64,000 bases of DNA from the NCBI GenBank assembly GCA_030248225.1, contig JASANE010000722.1, positions 36,413 to 100,412 of the forward strand, written 5' to 3'. Below the pieces are notes generated by a model. It did not search any database and was not told the DNA's origin. It saw nothing but the letters and a program-made list of their open reading frames with translations. The position numbers and the translations under genes were made by a program. This DNA is from Trileptium ribeirensis. Taxonomy: Eukaryota; Nematoda; Enoplea; Enoplida; Thoracostomopsidae. Positions 41,101-48,306 of the stretch are shown piece by piece (the first letter of the stretch is position 1; each line of letters opens with the position of its first letter).

Positions 41101-42011
41101 CAATCTCCACTACGTTTCGCTGCGTTCTGACAACTATACCAATCGATTATGTTTCTGGGCAATTTCTCACATCATAAAATTAAAGCAACGCATGTCATTA
41201 CGGGTATCACATGTTAATGCGTGCAAAAAAGTGACTTTCCGTATATTACCGATAAATGTAGAAATATGTACAGCATATATAACAAAACACTAATGCCTTA
41301 CAAGCACCACCGTATGTATAAATGAGTAGCCTCCTGCAATTACAATGTAAGACACAGAGTGTTCACTGTAGCAAACAACATTACTAACGTGTTTCACAAA
41401 CAGCTTTGGAAATTTTTTTTGAAAAATTATGATACCAAATCTAGATACCTTTGATTAACTGATTACTGACTGACAGAGCAGTTTGTCTCAATTCCAAGAT
41501 TCCTACTGATTAACATATCAAACGTATTTTAGTATTATGCGGCGCTGAAAAAAAATTGCCCCGTTTACACTCAATTTTGTGGAGTGTGCATTTAGTGGAG
41601 GTAAAACTGTTTAAGCATGAATGTAAACTGTAAGATTAGCTTGACGCATTGACAGACACCATAAGCCCGAGACACGCTATATTTATCGATAAAGTAAGTA
41701 ACCGTCAAAAAAATCCTTAGCTTCATTCACAATTCTATGGTCCCAGAAAGGTATCACGGCGGCTATACATTAAAAAGTATCGTGAGTGTCATTTTAGCAG
41801 ATTTCAAAGTGATACGCCCTATATTTCCCACGTTAATTTTGAATCCCCTTATTTGCTGATATATCAAAATATTTAGCCTTAAAACTCCAAGAAGACAAAT
41901 ACCAAGCAGTAAAATTATATATAAATAACCGGACAACTATTTTCGAGTACCTTCTTGATGAGGCAAGCTTTGATAATACGCCGAATCGAGCCACCGAGGA
42001 TGACTGCTCAT
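7898..42011 (-). CDS. PNISR: PNISR orthologue, whole gene (13 coding exons, 889 aa)
   Basis: Gene-level entry; exons are listed separately. PNISR is a nuclear serine/arginine-rich protein that binds pinin and is linked to splicing. Seen here: 13 exons whose GT/AG borders and phases all agree (phases 1,1,0,1,1,0,0,1,1,1,1,1), giving a 2670-nt frame. Recognition rests on three conserved blocks: DWASLAQQWIAMK near residue 21, KRKTLPAWIREGLEKMEREK near 385, and SLTEILMEATSAEI near 505, each in the right order with acidic, Pro/Gly-rich and Ser/Lys-rich stretches between. The region before the central block is roughly twice as long as in the human protein. The ATG at 42011 has an in-frame TAA 21 nt upstream. 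Residues 844-885 form a C4HC3 zinc finger absent from human PNISR (family knowledge). Extra small in-phase exons inside the two long introns cannot be excluded. No transcript evidence was available. Confidence 0.93.
8204..8491. mobile_element. Short inverted-repeat element in PNISR intron 12
   Basis: About 288 bp. The left end (TTCACACGTCAACTTTTTGC, with TCAAAATTTGAG inside) is matched as an inverted repeat by the right end (GAGCAAAAAGTTTGACGTGT). No coding capacity, so a MITE. It fills about half of the 622-bp last PNISR intron. Same family as 6784-7103; superfamily not certain. Confidence 0.75.
8744..8944 (-). CDS. PNISR: PNISR exon 12 (Ser/Arg-rich)
   Basis: 201 nt between TTCATAG and G|GTAAGG, phase 1 on both sides. 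Encodes DERLSSLDDAESTNSDDSRR, then a Ser/Arg/Lys-rich segment ending NEKLSSK. Disordered; no fold is visible. Confidence 0.84.
8945..10246 (-). other. PNISR intron 11
   Basis: 1.3 kb. 10050-10125 carries a phrase (TTAGGCTTAGTATATCGAGA) that recurs in diverged form at 6390-6435 and, inverted, near 3315-3360. This suggests an old dispersed repeat. Nothing else recognised. Confidence 0.5.
10247..10459 (-). CDS. PNISR: PNISR exon 11 (Ser/Lys/Arg-rich)
   Basis: 213 nt between TGTTTAG and G|GTAAAA, phase 1 on both sides. Encodes SRYVSDYTSSSTSSDSSEFH, then runs of KKRRKHRDSK and RRSTKKRKRRED, the serine- and basic-rich composition of SR-type proteins. The longer apparent ORF in another frame here is a shadow. 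Confidence 0.84.
10460..12370 (-). other. PNISR intron 10
   Basis: 1.9 kb. 11708-11830 (CAGTCACGACCAGTAATAAG and TTCGATTAAACGAAATTTC) resembles 12655-12720 and 29550-29700, probably a dispersed Tc1/mariner-like end. No gene seen. Confidence 0.5.
12371..12559 (-). CDS. PNISR: PNISR exon 10
   Basis: 189 nt between ATTTTAG and G|GTAAGC, phase 1 on both sides. Encodes a charged, disordered segment (DNMPSTSGESEQKHDGARRD, then KKRYDKNKDHNHVDE) typical of the PNISR C-terminal half. As a symmetric 1-1 exon it could be skipped without a frameshift. Confidence 0.82.
13040..13370. repeat. Diverged direct duplication, period about 160 bp
   Basis: TTTTAAGAGAATTT, TTTAGAAAACGTGAA and TAGCACGAACGGTTGTCGAG recur in the same order; the last occurs at 13137 and 13297. 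Confidence 0.75.
14292..14453. repeat. 27-bp minisatellite, 6 copies
   Basis: The unit GTGGGAAAAGAAAATTTTAT plus AAATTTT repeats six times with two point variants. 27 is a multiple of 3, so both strands stay open and yield artificial 9-residue protein repeats; not coding in my view. Confidence 0.93.
14623..14758. mobile_element. 136-bp mariner-type MITE with TA duplication
   Basis: Ends are inverted copies: CAGTACTCGCCAAAAATGAC on the left, and GTCATTTTTGGCGAGTATTG on the right with one mismatch. The element is flanked by TA on both sides (14621 and 14759), as for Tc1/mariner elements. No coding capacity. Confidence 0.9.
15270..15503. mobile_element. 234-bp MITE with GC-rich interior
   Basis: Terminal repeats CTGGCTAGTCCAAAGT and ACTTTGGACTAGCCAG-type complement, flanked by TTAAT on each side (5-bp target duplication). 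The interior is very GC-rich for this window, with repeated CCCCCGGCAAAA and CCGGGGCCCCGGCTC phrases. No protein is supported. Confidence 0.88.
16407..16696. repeat. 145-bp tandem duplication
   Basis: Two nearly identical copies starting TCATCGCTATC at 16407 and 16552. Both contain TTTTGCAACGATCGGTCTGT and end in GACGGATC(G/C)TTTCAATTAA. Confidence 0.93.
17220..17320. repeat. Remnant of the GC-punctuated repeat family
   Basis: Contains GAGCCCCCTGGCAAAAAG, CTCCTGGCAAAAAA and GGCTCCCCCGGTTCATCGCC, the phrases seen inside 15270-15503 and 18429-18730. No clean terminal repeats. Confidence 0.6.
17505..17640. repeat. 65-bp repeat, about two copies
   Basis: CTACTACGTCACATGGTGGC and CTACTAAATCACATGGTGGC recur 65 bp apart, each followed by CGAGGCAA. 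Confidence 0.8.
18429..18730. mobile_element. 302-bp MITE beside PNISR exon 9
   Basis: Inverted ends CTGGGCTCTC and GAGAGCCCAG. Flanking TTACT/TTAGT is a possible imperfect 5-bp duplication. The interior carries CCCCCTGGCAAAATC, GCGCGCCCCGGTTCGGAACC and a poly-T/G tract. It ends 35 bp from the exon 9 donor. Confidence 0.75.
18766..18972 (-). CDS. PNISR: PNISR exon 9
   Basis: 207 nt between ACTTTAG and G|GTATGT, phase 1 on both sides. Starts AGDGSDDQASESGD, comparable to the Ser/Asp/Glu/Gly patch after the LTEIL block in human PNISR, then becomes Lys/Thr/Arg-rich. Its donor lies only 35 bp from the end of the inverted-repeat element at 18429-18730. Confidence 0.85.
21622..21973. mobile_element. 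352-bp MITE related to 14623-14758
   Basis: Ends CAGTCCTCGCCAGAAATGAC and the complement of CAGTAGTCGCCAGAAATATG face each other. No protein. Further solo ends of this family lie near 17111 (CAGCACTCGCCAC) and 23003 (complement of CAGTACGCGCCAGGAATG). Confidence 0.7.
22400..22853. repeat. 227-bp tandem duplication
   Basis: GCTTCGACCAAGTCGTGCAT starts copies at 22401 and 22628. Both end in GGTTTTTTCGATGTTAGTTC, almost identical. Recent. The open frame across the first copy is not supported as a gene. Confidence 0.95.
24114..24175. mobile_element. 62-bp minimal copy of the CTGGCTAGTCC MITE
   Basis: Same terminal repeats as 15270-15503 (CTGGCTAGTCCAAAGT at left, GACTAGCCAG at right), flanked by TTATT on both sides. 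Only a short GC-rich core (GGGCGGGCCCCCGGC) remains. Confidence 0.85.
25781..25922 (-). CDS. PNISR: PNISR exon 8 (LTEIL helix block)
   Basis: 142 nt between TATTTCAG and A|GTAGTG, phase 0 in and phase 1 out. Encodes YSILRRSLTEILMEATSAEI and a Lys/Arg/Gln-rich tail. It corresponds to the human LLTKMLLTEILLDVTDEEI helix. The frame stays open beyond the donor into a leucine run, but only this donor gives the phase and the Ser-Ala-Gly-Asp join that fit exon 9. Confidence 0.92.
25923..27164 (-). other. PNISR intron 7
   Basis: 1.24 kb. Open frames on both strands near 26370-26730 overlap one another and match nothing I know. They are not supported as genes. Confidence 0.65.
27165..27326 (-). CDS. 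PNISR: PNISR exon 7 (acidic linker)
   Basis: 162 nt between TGCTACAG and TTG|GTGAGT, phase 0 on both sides. Starts DSDTSDVETEPE, directly continuing RSKF of exon 6 as in human PNISR, and ends PEPPMTGEEQRELL, matching the human PEMTEEEKEYQ region. Its acidic linker separates the two conserved blocks. Confidence 0.95.
27327..28437 (-). other. PNISR intron 6
   Basis: 1.1 kb of AT-rich sequence; nothing recognised. Confidence 0.7.
28438..28625 (-). CDS. PNISR: PNISR exon 6 (TLPAWIREGLEKMEREK block)
   Basis: 188 nt between TTTTTAG and TTT|GTAAGC, phase 1 in and phase 0 out. This is the strongest diagnostic exon: KRKTLPAWIREGLEKMEREK is nearly identical to the human PNISR block. A Lys/Glu helix, a Ser/Glu/Asp stretch and the terminal RSKF follow. 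Human PNISR reads RSKFDSDEE here, and exon 7 supplies the DSD. Confidence 0.97.
28626..30457 (-). other. PNISR intron 5
   Basis: Contains around 29550-29700 a sequence resembling 11708-11830 (AATAAATGCAAAATGTACGA and TTCGGTTAAACGAAAATT), a probable diverged dispersed repeat. No gene or RNA recognised. Confidence 0.5.
30458..30619 (-). CDS. PNISR: PNISR exon 5
   Basis: 162 nt between TTTTAAG and G|GTACGT, phase 1 on both sides. Encodes a His/Pro/Met-rich segment (DEGPQIDNQVMPHHSRLPHH, then LMPLAQSSSPHIDTAPLL) just before the conserved central block of exon 6. The phases match both neighbours exactly. Confidence 0.83.
30620..31859 (-). other. PNISR intron 4
   Basis: AT-rich. Two short C/G blocks at 31070-31140 and 31370-31440 (for example GGTTACCCCCCGTTGACGAG) may be another decayed copy of the GC-punctuated repeat family. 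Nothing else recognised. Confidence 0.5.
31860..31989 (-). CDS. PNISR: PNISR exon 4
   Basis: 130 nt between CTAG and G|GTAGGT, phase 0 in and phase 1 out. Encodes DNMPLHGGRPDNWWPQHGPG and then a Gly/His/Pro-rich tail. The tryptophan pair in a Pro/Gly context resembles the HPPYWQPGPPG region of vertebrate PNISR. It was found by splice-phase matching because the exon is small. Confidence 0.85.
31990..34848 (-). other. PNISR intron 3
   Basis: AT-rich, broken by short GC-rich blocks around 32210-32600, 32686-32830, 33350-33690 and 34220-34340. The blocks share phrases such as CCCCCTGGCAAAA, GTTCATGCCCCC and CTGGGCTCTC with the inverted-repeat elements at 15270 and 18429. They look like decayed copies of that family. 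No gene seen. Confidence 0.6.
34849..35237 (-). CDS. PNISR: PNISR exon 3 (Pro/Gly/His-rich)
   Basis: 389 nt between TTCTAG and GCG|GTATAT, entering in phase 1 and leaving in phase 0. It encodes a low-complexity Pro/Gly/His/Arg-rich segment with repeated GP, PRG and HPG motifs, like the Gly/Pro/Gln-rich part of other PNISR proteins. The plus-strand open frame at 34966-35241 is only its shadow. Confidence 0.88.
35238..39387 (-). other. PNISR intron 2
   Basis: 4.15 kb, of which 2.97 kb is the 247-bp satellite array (35780-38748). The remaining flanks (35238-35779 and 38749-39387) are AT-rich and show nothing recognisable. Confidence 0.8.
35780..38748. repeat. Satellite array, 12 units of about 247 bp
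   Basis: Each unit runs from CGAAATTAATTTCATTGATA through GTGGCGCAGTTTCGGTGTTA and CTCTGCAAGGCTAATGGGAT to ATAATGACATGTACTTATAA. Units are nearly identical. Variants (GTGAAAAATACATG, AATCAATCACCC, GATGAACC) recur every third unit at a 741-bp spacing, showing a higher-order repeat. It lies wholly inside PNISR intron 2. Confidence 0.97.
39388..39789 (-). CDS. PNISR: PNISR exon 2
   Basis: 402 nt between TTTACAG and G|GTATGC, phase 1 on both sides. It carries the N-terminal PNISR signature DWASLAQQWIAMK, followed by a Gln/Pro segment, an acidic run (AEDVVAEMEIDMDNENEQ) and a His/Asn/Ser-rich tail. Residues 21 to about 155. The frame closes soon after the donor, which supports the chosen border. 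Confidence 0.93.
39790..41950 (-). other. PNISR intron 1
   Basis: Holds the 342/377-bp tandem duplication at 40200-40945 and, beside it at 41000-41060, a stretch containing GAGTTATGGCCGATCACACA. A related GAGTTATGGCCGAGCATAC occurs near 40000. Nothing recognised at 41100-41940. Confidence 0.7.
40200..40945. repeat. Tandem duplication of a 342/377-bp unit
   Basis: CATTTTGACCTCTGACCCCG recurs at 40200 and 40542, and in varied form at 40919. Units share GGCAATGAGTTTCCCATGCC and GGAGCCTTAATCGA(T/A)AAAC. The third copy is partial. Confidence 0.9.
41951..42011 (-). CDS. PNISR: PNISR exon 1 (start codon)
   Basis: Encodes residues 1-20, beginning MSSHPRWLDS and ending SLPHQE, plus one base. The donor is G|GTACTC, phase 1, and it joins exon 2 as a Val codon in front of DWASLAQQW. 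Human PNISR also starts with a short Trp/Gln-rich segment right before its IDWAALAQ block. An in-frame TAA lies 21 nt upstream, so the start is well defined if no upstream exon is spliced in. This exon is too short for ordinary ORF searches. Confidence 0.82.
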
Positions 42012-42667
42012 GTTTGTCGAACTGCTGACTTATTTACTTCAACACTTAAAGCAATTTAATTTGGCATGCGCAGATATACGTATTCGCAGCTGCGGCAGTA
42101 GAAATGTGTTAACTATTATTATAAATTATTCAGCCTGGCCAAAATAAATATAGCACAATATAATGCATAGTGACTATCGCTGCCAGAATGCATTGCATAG
42201 ACAACTTAGTAGTAATATTTGTATGAGTTTCAGTTTCACTGATGTCATACGTCCACTGTATCTGATACACGAGTTAATTCGCATTTGTATAAGTGTTAGG
42301 TTTTCCGTTAGGGCGTCACCATGGGAGATTGGAGACGAAAGTATGTGAGAAACAACTTGTTGGACCACTCCTTAGCCCGCTGTGAACCGAAATATGGTTC
42401 GTCAACCCTAAGCAAGAAATAACGATTTTTCATATTTCGCCGTGTTATTGCTTGTTTTAACGTTACAATGAGTGCACATTAGGTTATCCAGCACACTGGA
42501 TACGATGGTTTTGCTATCTAGAGTCCAACTTTACTGCATCATACCTTTTATCGAGGTTTCAAGGGTTTTTGGTCGACGAATTAAATTTCCAAACTGTAGT
42601 GCGTTTTCATTTGTCCGATTGTGTATTGTCTGCAGAGCCGATATAAATGTTTCTTTGCGACAATAAA
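42012..42667 (-). promoter_or_regulatory. Upstream region of PNISR
   Basis: Presumed 5' untranslated region and promoter by position only. I see no reliable TATA or initiator. Open frames on both strands at 42160-42370 are complementary shadows without known motifs. Confidence 0.3.
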
Positions 42668-43204
42668 CTTATTTTATGATTGTTTCACGTGGTAGGGGAT
42701 TTTTGGTTATGACGGCTATCGGTGCTTAAAAAGGGACGGGATTCATCACCGAAAGATTCTGGTCCGCGGTGTAGCCAGTAGTATGCCGATGGCACGACAA
42801 ACTTGGCACGCGTCTTTCTTTGCGTGATCAATGGTCGTGAACTACATTTCGCTTAGCGGTGTGTTTCTTGCTAAGCTCGATCACTCCGGTTCCAAATACT
42901 GGGATATCAATATTAGCGTTTATTATAACACCGGATAAAACAATTAGGCATAATAATTGATCTTTTAGCACACGTAGGCTGTGACATGCTTTTGCTAATT
43001 GATCATCTAAAGTTCACTCGTTCGTAGCTCGCTTTTTTACCGTAATATTTTAGTAGCTCTACACTCTGACTAAACATACACCGTATACTTTTGCATTCCT
43101 CTAAATATTGTCACTCTTCGGCACTAGCACACTCCGCTATTCCAATCTTAGATCCTATTAGTTCAGGTTACATTATGTGCTAATCTAATACGCCTTTTGT
43201 GAAG

Positions 43205-43630
43205 TTTATACGGCCGCCCCCGAATGGCTGACGACGCACGTTTATCTAAGTTTCTGGACCTAGGACCTAGATTTACGCTAGTACAGTCTATTTAGGGGTT
43301 AGGTTTGAGCGAACACCGGTTACTTTTAGATTAGCTGTTACGTTACTAAAGCTCTTGTGATTTCATACAATCGACCCCCAAATGACTGGCACGATTGTAG
43401 GATTATAAAATTACCATAACCTGAGCCTTAGAATTACGCTAATAAGTGCCGGTTATATTATGTTTTGTAGTCGCCCCCGAATGGCTGGCTGGCTACTTAT
43501 GATGAACTATTTAGTAGCGTTCGACTCCTGAAAGTTGAAGTTTGCTCAATCCCTAGATCCACGAATGGCTGATCCGCTGGCTGGTTATTAGGTATATTCG
43601 GCTGAGCCGCCCCCGAATGGCTGACAGACC
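43205..43630. repeat. Interspersed CCCCCGAATGGCTG motif, five copies
   Basis: GCCGCCCCCGAATGGCTGAC near 43213 and 43608, and GTCGCCCCCGAATGGCTGGC near 43470. Variants are CGACCCCCAAATGACTGGCA (43374) and CCACGAATGGCTGATC (43560). Irregular spacing; possibly repeated protein-binding sites in the LINE-leader-like region. Confidence 0.7.
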
Positions 43631-43959
43631 CAACAAGCAATGCTACTATACCCGGTCCCCAACTGTTATACTTGCCCTGGCTGTTCTTATTCTACAATCG
43701 AGGCCGCAATTTTTACGCATTATTAGTGATTATTATAGCTAATACAGTGTCAGCTCTTAATACCAGGATTTTATAGAACCTAGGGTTTTATCGAGGAAAA
43801 TTAGTATTATTAAAGTAATTACTAAGAATTTTATATTACTTATGTGTGCAGCAGTTCTTTACTTCAGCGCCACTAATATGAAAAAATTACTGAAAACGCC
43901 ACTCAAGTCTGATGAAATTAAGCTCCTCTAGTCCATGCGAGCTGTGACATATACTTCGG

Positions 43960-44175
43960 AAAACCAAGTATAGGCGTTTCTTTTATATAAGCATTGCCGA
44001 GGAAGTCGAATACCTATAGGCCTTCCTTTAACCATAGAATAACTCTAGGAAAGCAGAGTATAGGCGTTTCCTTTATATCACGTTGACGAGGAAGCCGAAT
44101 ATAGGTCTTTCTTTTCGATGAATACTGCTCAGGAAGCTGAGTATATGTCTTCCTTTTAAATATAGTCACTCTGGC
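43960..44175. repeat. Repeat of about 60 bp, GAGGAAGYCGAATATAGG type
   Basis: Four imperfect units carrying TATAGGCGTTTCCTTTATAT, GAGGAAGCCGAATATAGG and similar. A single related unit (GAGTATAGGCGTTTCC) lies near 57634 in the full LINE leader. Confidence 0.75.
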
Positions 44176-44240
44176 AATAGTTCGTAACTTCCTCCGAACC
44201 ACTATGCTGACGACAATTCTTTGCGGTAAACCAAAATTAA

Positions 44241-44840
44241 GCTGTTAAAACTACAGAAAACAAGAAAATACTAAGCCTCAAGTGCATTAACTATATATAA
44301 CAACACACTCGGAAGAACGCGTCTCACTACACAGCAGCTAATGTGGGCTAGTGCCAACAAACACTAGCTAAGTAACCCTGAGCGAATAAAACTGTTAATT
44401 AACTATTCAATTCATTTTCAATTTAATGATTTTATTTAACAAACTTAATAAGTAAATATCCAACAGTGTAATTCACAACCAATACAGAAGCAAAAGAATA
44501 ACATAGCTAGTGCAAAAACAAACTATCAAAAGCAAAATTACATAGCTAGTGAGAAATCCAAAAATTTAACAAAATTTGAAGTAGTGTCAGATCGACATGA
44601 TATAGTAAAAATGTACTGCTAAATTTGAAATCAACATGAAAAGTTTATCTAGTATCTATTTATTTATTTAGGTTATTTATTCTATTATATTTATCTATTT
44701 AGGTTGTTATCTTAAAATTTTTGAGAATATATGAACAAAATAAGCCATTTTAGAAAATGTTCATACGGAGGTAGGTTGTGAATGTTAATCCCTAAATATT
44801 TTTAACATAACACCGGTTTGTTAAAAAGGGGAAAACCCAC
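44241..44840 (-). other. LINE 3' tail region, unassigned
   Basis: Lies between the ORF2 stop (44841) and the next LINE-leader fragment. AT-rich with a short TATTTATTTAGGTT duplication near 44655-44705. Probably 3' untranslated sequence of the CR1-like element; the exact end is not visible. Confidence 0.45.
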
Positions 44841-45547
44841 TTACTCCAGTCGTATAAAGCGATCGTACTGTAAAAAATTTTGCAGGTTCACTTTCTCCAA
44901 TCTAGACCGAAATAACTTAGCATTTGCAGCTAGAACCAATGGTTTGTCTTCTACAAACTGAGGTAAACTATTCCAAATCAAAATAACCCGGTGAAAACAA
45001 TTTAAGCGGAGAGTTTTGTATTAGAATGCGAGAGAGCAATGCGAAGGGAATGTCCACGTGTTGCCAAATGGCATATATTAAAAAACAGCTCACGTGGTAT
45101 ATATATCGATATCGTTGTGAACAATATTGTAACAGAGTGTAAGTTCACAATAAAACCGACGTAATTCCGGCGGATTAAGCTGGCAAAATAACAAACGTTC
45201 AGGATATGACATAGCAGGGTGGCGTAAACGGGCAAGCAAACGGCGAGTAAAGTAACGTTGAACACGTTCAATATTATCCTTGGGACCAAACTGGGGAACA
45301 GTACTCTAATATAGGTAGAACGAAACTCTTGTAAACACGAATAAAATTAGCTTTATCACTAGAGATAAAACAACGGAAAAGCATATTGAGAACTTTATAG
45401 GCTTTACAGCATATTACGTCATAATGTTCGTTAAACTTTAAATTAGATTGTGTTACAACTCTCAAATCAAGCATCGAAGATTTACTCACCATAAAACTAC
45501 CCTCAATAGAGTATTCGAATAGGTTGTTTTGGCGACCGAGATGAATG
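44841..45547 (-). pseudogene. CR1-like LINE ORF2, C-terminal part
   Basis: Continues the reverse transcriptase beyond the transposon insertion. Starting from HLGRQNNLFEYSIEGSF, it shows the CR1/jockey-type thumb and connection pattern: DLRVVTQSNLKFNEH, then VYKSFVLPILEYCSPVWSQ. After a frameshift come NIERVQRYFTRRLFARLRHP, RVILIWNSLPQFVEDKP and a terminal RFIRLE with stop at 44841. At least two frameshifts; not functional. Together with 54179-56045 it makes one ORF2 split by an 8.6-kb insertion. Confidence 0.88.
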
Positions 45548-45575
45548 CTGCCGTGCTAAGGTAAAATACCGCATC
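45548..45575. repeat. Left terminal inverted repeat of outer transposon
   Basis: Begins CTGCCGTGCTAAGG and ends ACCGCATC; matches the complement of 54151-54178 at 24 of 28 positions. Confidence 0.88.
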
Positions 45576-45888
45576 TGCAAAACTAGAAAATCTAAAATTA
45601 TGAGAAAATAGACATTTTTAATATTCTTTAACAGTGGTGTCAGATGGCTTTTTATTTCGGAAATTAAAATGTAATTGTGTACAACTTGCACGGGCGAAGT
45701 TCTTCGGACGCAAAAGAAGTAAATATACATAGGATACATCACTATGTTAAGCCAAATTAGCAGATGCGGCGTTTTGTATTTGTGTTTATCCGTGACCAGG
45801 AGTTAAAGTCTCACAACCGGTCAAAACTAAAGTGCCGCCTACAGTACATTTACATACAAAGAATTAAATTTTCACGTTCGTACCTACT

Positions 45889-46171
45889 TTAATCATCATA
45901 TGCATCCGGATCGTCGGCCACATTCTCCGTTGTAGGAATATCATGCCAGAATAATCGCGCGGGCGCACGTAGAAGCGGTATCAGCTTTTCGACTATAATG
46001 GCCTTGCGTTCGACAGGAATTCCACTGGATTCTATACGGGGGCTCAGAAAAGTCGTAAATTCAAAGCTTGGTGACATAATATTGATTTAGGAATATACGT
46101 CAGCTGAGAAACTGGTTTTGTAATAAAGGCTCTTACCGTTCCTTCGCAGCTGAATCTGAACCATGGAACTC
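45889..46171 (-). pseudogene. Outer transposase, C-terminal part
   Basis: Continues the outer transposase across the inner insertion: LSSMVQIQLRRNGKSLYYKT, then SFSADVYS, one in-frame TAA, then SPSFEFTTFLSPRIESSGIP and KLIPLLRAPARLFWHDIP with an acidic end DDPDAYDD and stop at 45889. The frame is the same before and after the TAA. The LYYKT and LIPLL...FW patterns are typical of the C-terminus of this family. Confidence 0.7.
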
Positions 46172-46175
46172 AATT

Positions 46176-46214
46176 GAAGGCCTCGGGGTAAAAAGAGTCT
46201 AAGTAATGATTTTG
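46176..46214. repeat. Left terminal inverted repeat of inner transposon
   Basis: Starts GAAGGCCTCGGGGTAAAAAG and continues GTCTAAG with matches to about 38 bp; preceded by AATT. Confidence 0.92.
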
Positions 46215-46529
46215 ACTAATTGGGAAAATACACTTTTAAGGTCTTATTATGTCTATTTTTTTACAAAGCTATAAAGTCATATAATTATTTGTCTGCTATA
46301 TAGATCTAACAACAGCAGATGTACACACCTTTTTGAGACAAGAAATACCATTATGGTCATTGGGTAGGTCCCAGTAAATTGAGTTAGACACTTTTTACAC
46401 TCACCAAATCTATTTTGAGCAGTAACTCTTGACAGTGAAAAGTGATTAATCACACGTAAATCTCATATAACAGTTGTAATAGAAATTAAAACATAAACTA
46501 ACATCACAAGTGGCCAACTCCATTAATTG

Positions 46530-48306
46530 TCAATCGGAATCCTCGCTCCCAACATCGTCAGTAGGTTTTAAATTCGTATAAAAACCAAGCGCATAGCGAT
46601 CGATGAAATTAAGCTGTTTTTGAATATCGTTATATTTCTCTGCTTTAATCTTACGACCTGGAGTCATTGAAATTGAAGAAATGATATCAGCTGGTGTCAC
46701 AGTACCGTCAGACTGCCGTTTGCGTAAAATGTCAACTGTGCTGAATTGCTCGGCCTCATCCAAGCTACATTTGTACTTATACTCGCCATATTTATCAACA
46801 CGAATCCAGCGGACTTGCGCTTGAAAGGGCACTTTTTCGTTTCGCGTGTTCTTAACACGCTTCACAAGATTCAATTTGTTAGCAAGCTGTTTTAGGTTAA
46901 TCATCCCATTGGCAATGTCGAAAACTAAAAAATTATTTTTCGACTGACACTCGTGCATAATGGTGCGGTACTCGTCAGGTAATAGTACTTTTTCATTTTT
47001 GCGAACCCTTTGTTCTATGTGAGCAAAGTCACGGTTGCTGTCAAGACGTGTGTGACCAACTTCAGGGAATTTGTGATCTATTACTTGAAACCGACCTAAT
47101 TTCACTAGATATTGCCAAAGGCATATTATGTAAAAATTTTTTATTCTGTCCAGAGCATGAATCCGACCACGCCACTAAATGATGCTTATTTTTGTATGCT
47201 TCACTGTCAGTGAACGCTAGTAAAGCGGAACCCACTTCAGAGCAACCTCGACCGAATTCGCTTTCGGTCCAAGTATACATAATGCCTCTCCCTTCTAAAC
47301 ATGTCTCTTTGCTGACAACGTGAATGCCCAGATTATACATCCAAATCTGTCGTAAATAAGCTTCCGAAATGCTAAGTTTAGGCAAAGGCAACGTCTTCTC
47401 TAAGTCGAACGTCACAAAAATTGTATTAAGGTCGCCAGAAATTACCGTCTTGTCAGTTTTCATTGCCTCAATGGTTTTCCCTGCTTTTGACTGGTGTTCT
47501 TCCCAACCTTTTTTAGATCGCAAGTCGAACATGTGTCTGTGCGCGGGCTGCCGAATCCAAGGTTGAATTCTGTTTTAAATACGTTGCGGTAGTAATTCAG
47601 CGATACGGCATCAGAGTTATCTTGATGGTTTTTATGAAATAGTTGATGCATTATTGAGACACCTAGCAACGGACTGAGGTACTTCCTGTTGGGGTTACTT
47701 GACCGGGAATAATGGCTTGACTCTGCCGGAAACGATGCAATGTTCTTAATAATGCGCTGACGAATATAATCAGCGATACGATGAGGACGATTAAGGTGTC
47801 GACCGCCCATGTGTGCCTTCAATCCCGCTACACCTGTTTCTGCTGCAGCGCTTCTTATTTTCTTAATATTAGTTGTGCCGATAGACAGAAGTGTAGCAAC
47901 AGCAGATTGGCACACGTTGTAATCTGAACCTCCAAACGTAATGACGGATTTCCAAGCAGACAACCGTTGTCGCTGTTGTGGAACGCCTTTTCGCCGCTGT
48001 TTAATTTCCTGTCGGCGTTGAGTAGCTGAAATGTACCTCCGTTTTCCATCTTTATCCAGATCGTTGTAGAAGTGCTGATGAATACTTCTCCGCATATCGT
48101 CTGTTATATTAGCGCTACACTTGAGGCGACATTCTTGTTTGGCCGCATAGAGTCCGACCTATTGGTGGTTGCTTTCCAGCTATTGCTTTACCCTTTCGGT
48201 TGATATGCGGCTGACCTTTGGCAACCGCTGCTTTTAGTGCGTTGTTTCCACGCCGCTTCGGTACGTGTTCTTGTTCGAGATGATTTCTTGACCTGATTGT
48301 CTGCGC
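46530..48306 (-). pseudogene. Inner transposase (DUF7869-like), frameshifted
   Basis: A single long exon after TCTCCAG at 48306, with about three frame changes. In order: TRTRTEAAWKQRTKSSGCQR, ECRLKCSANITDDMRRSI, FPAESSHYSRSSNPNRKYLS, YYRNVFKTEFNLGFGSPRTD, TCSTCDL, FVTFDLEKTLPLPKL, RGCSEVGSALLAF, WSDSCSGQNKK, IDHKFPEVGHTRLDSNRDFA, and a C-terminal KYNDIQKQLNFIDRYALGFY with acidic end and stop at 46530. Candidate RNase H-like acidic residues are D in VTFDLE (47404), D in WSDSC (47161) and D or E in GHT..D...DFAHIE (near 47030); these are inferred. The order matches the TE-like arthropod family I know as DUF7869. All domains are present, unlike the outer copy. Confidence 0.82.

Larger units (their letters stand above)
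42668..44240 (-). mobile_element. Fragment related to the LINE 5' leader, upstream of PNISR
   Basis: 42668-42785 matches 57030-57170 closely (shared GATTTTT, CGGCTATCGG, GGGACGGGATT, TCACCGAAAGATT, TGTAGCCAGTAGTATGCC with few changes). Weaker matches follow in order: TTTTATCGAGGAAAATTAGT, AAGTATAGGCGTTTC and CAATTCTTTGCG. In the full LINE this sequence lies just upstream of ORF1, so this is a second, 5'-only copy in the same (minus) orientation as PNISR. ORF1 itself is absent. Confidence 0.6.
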
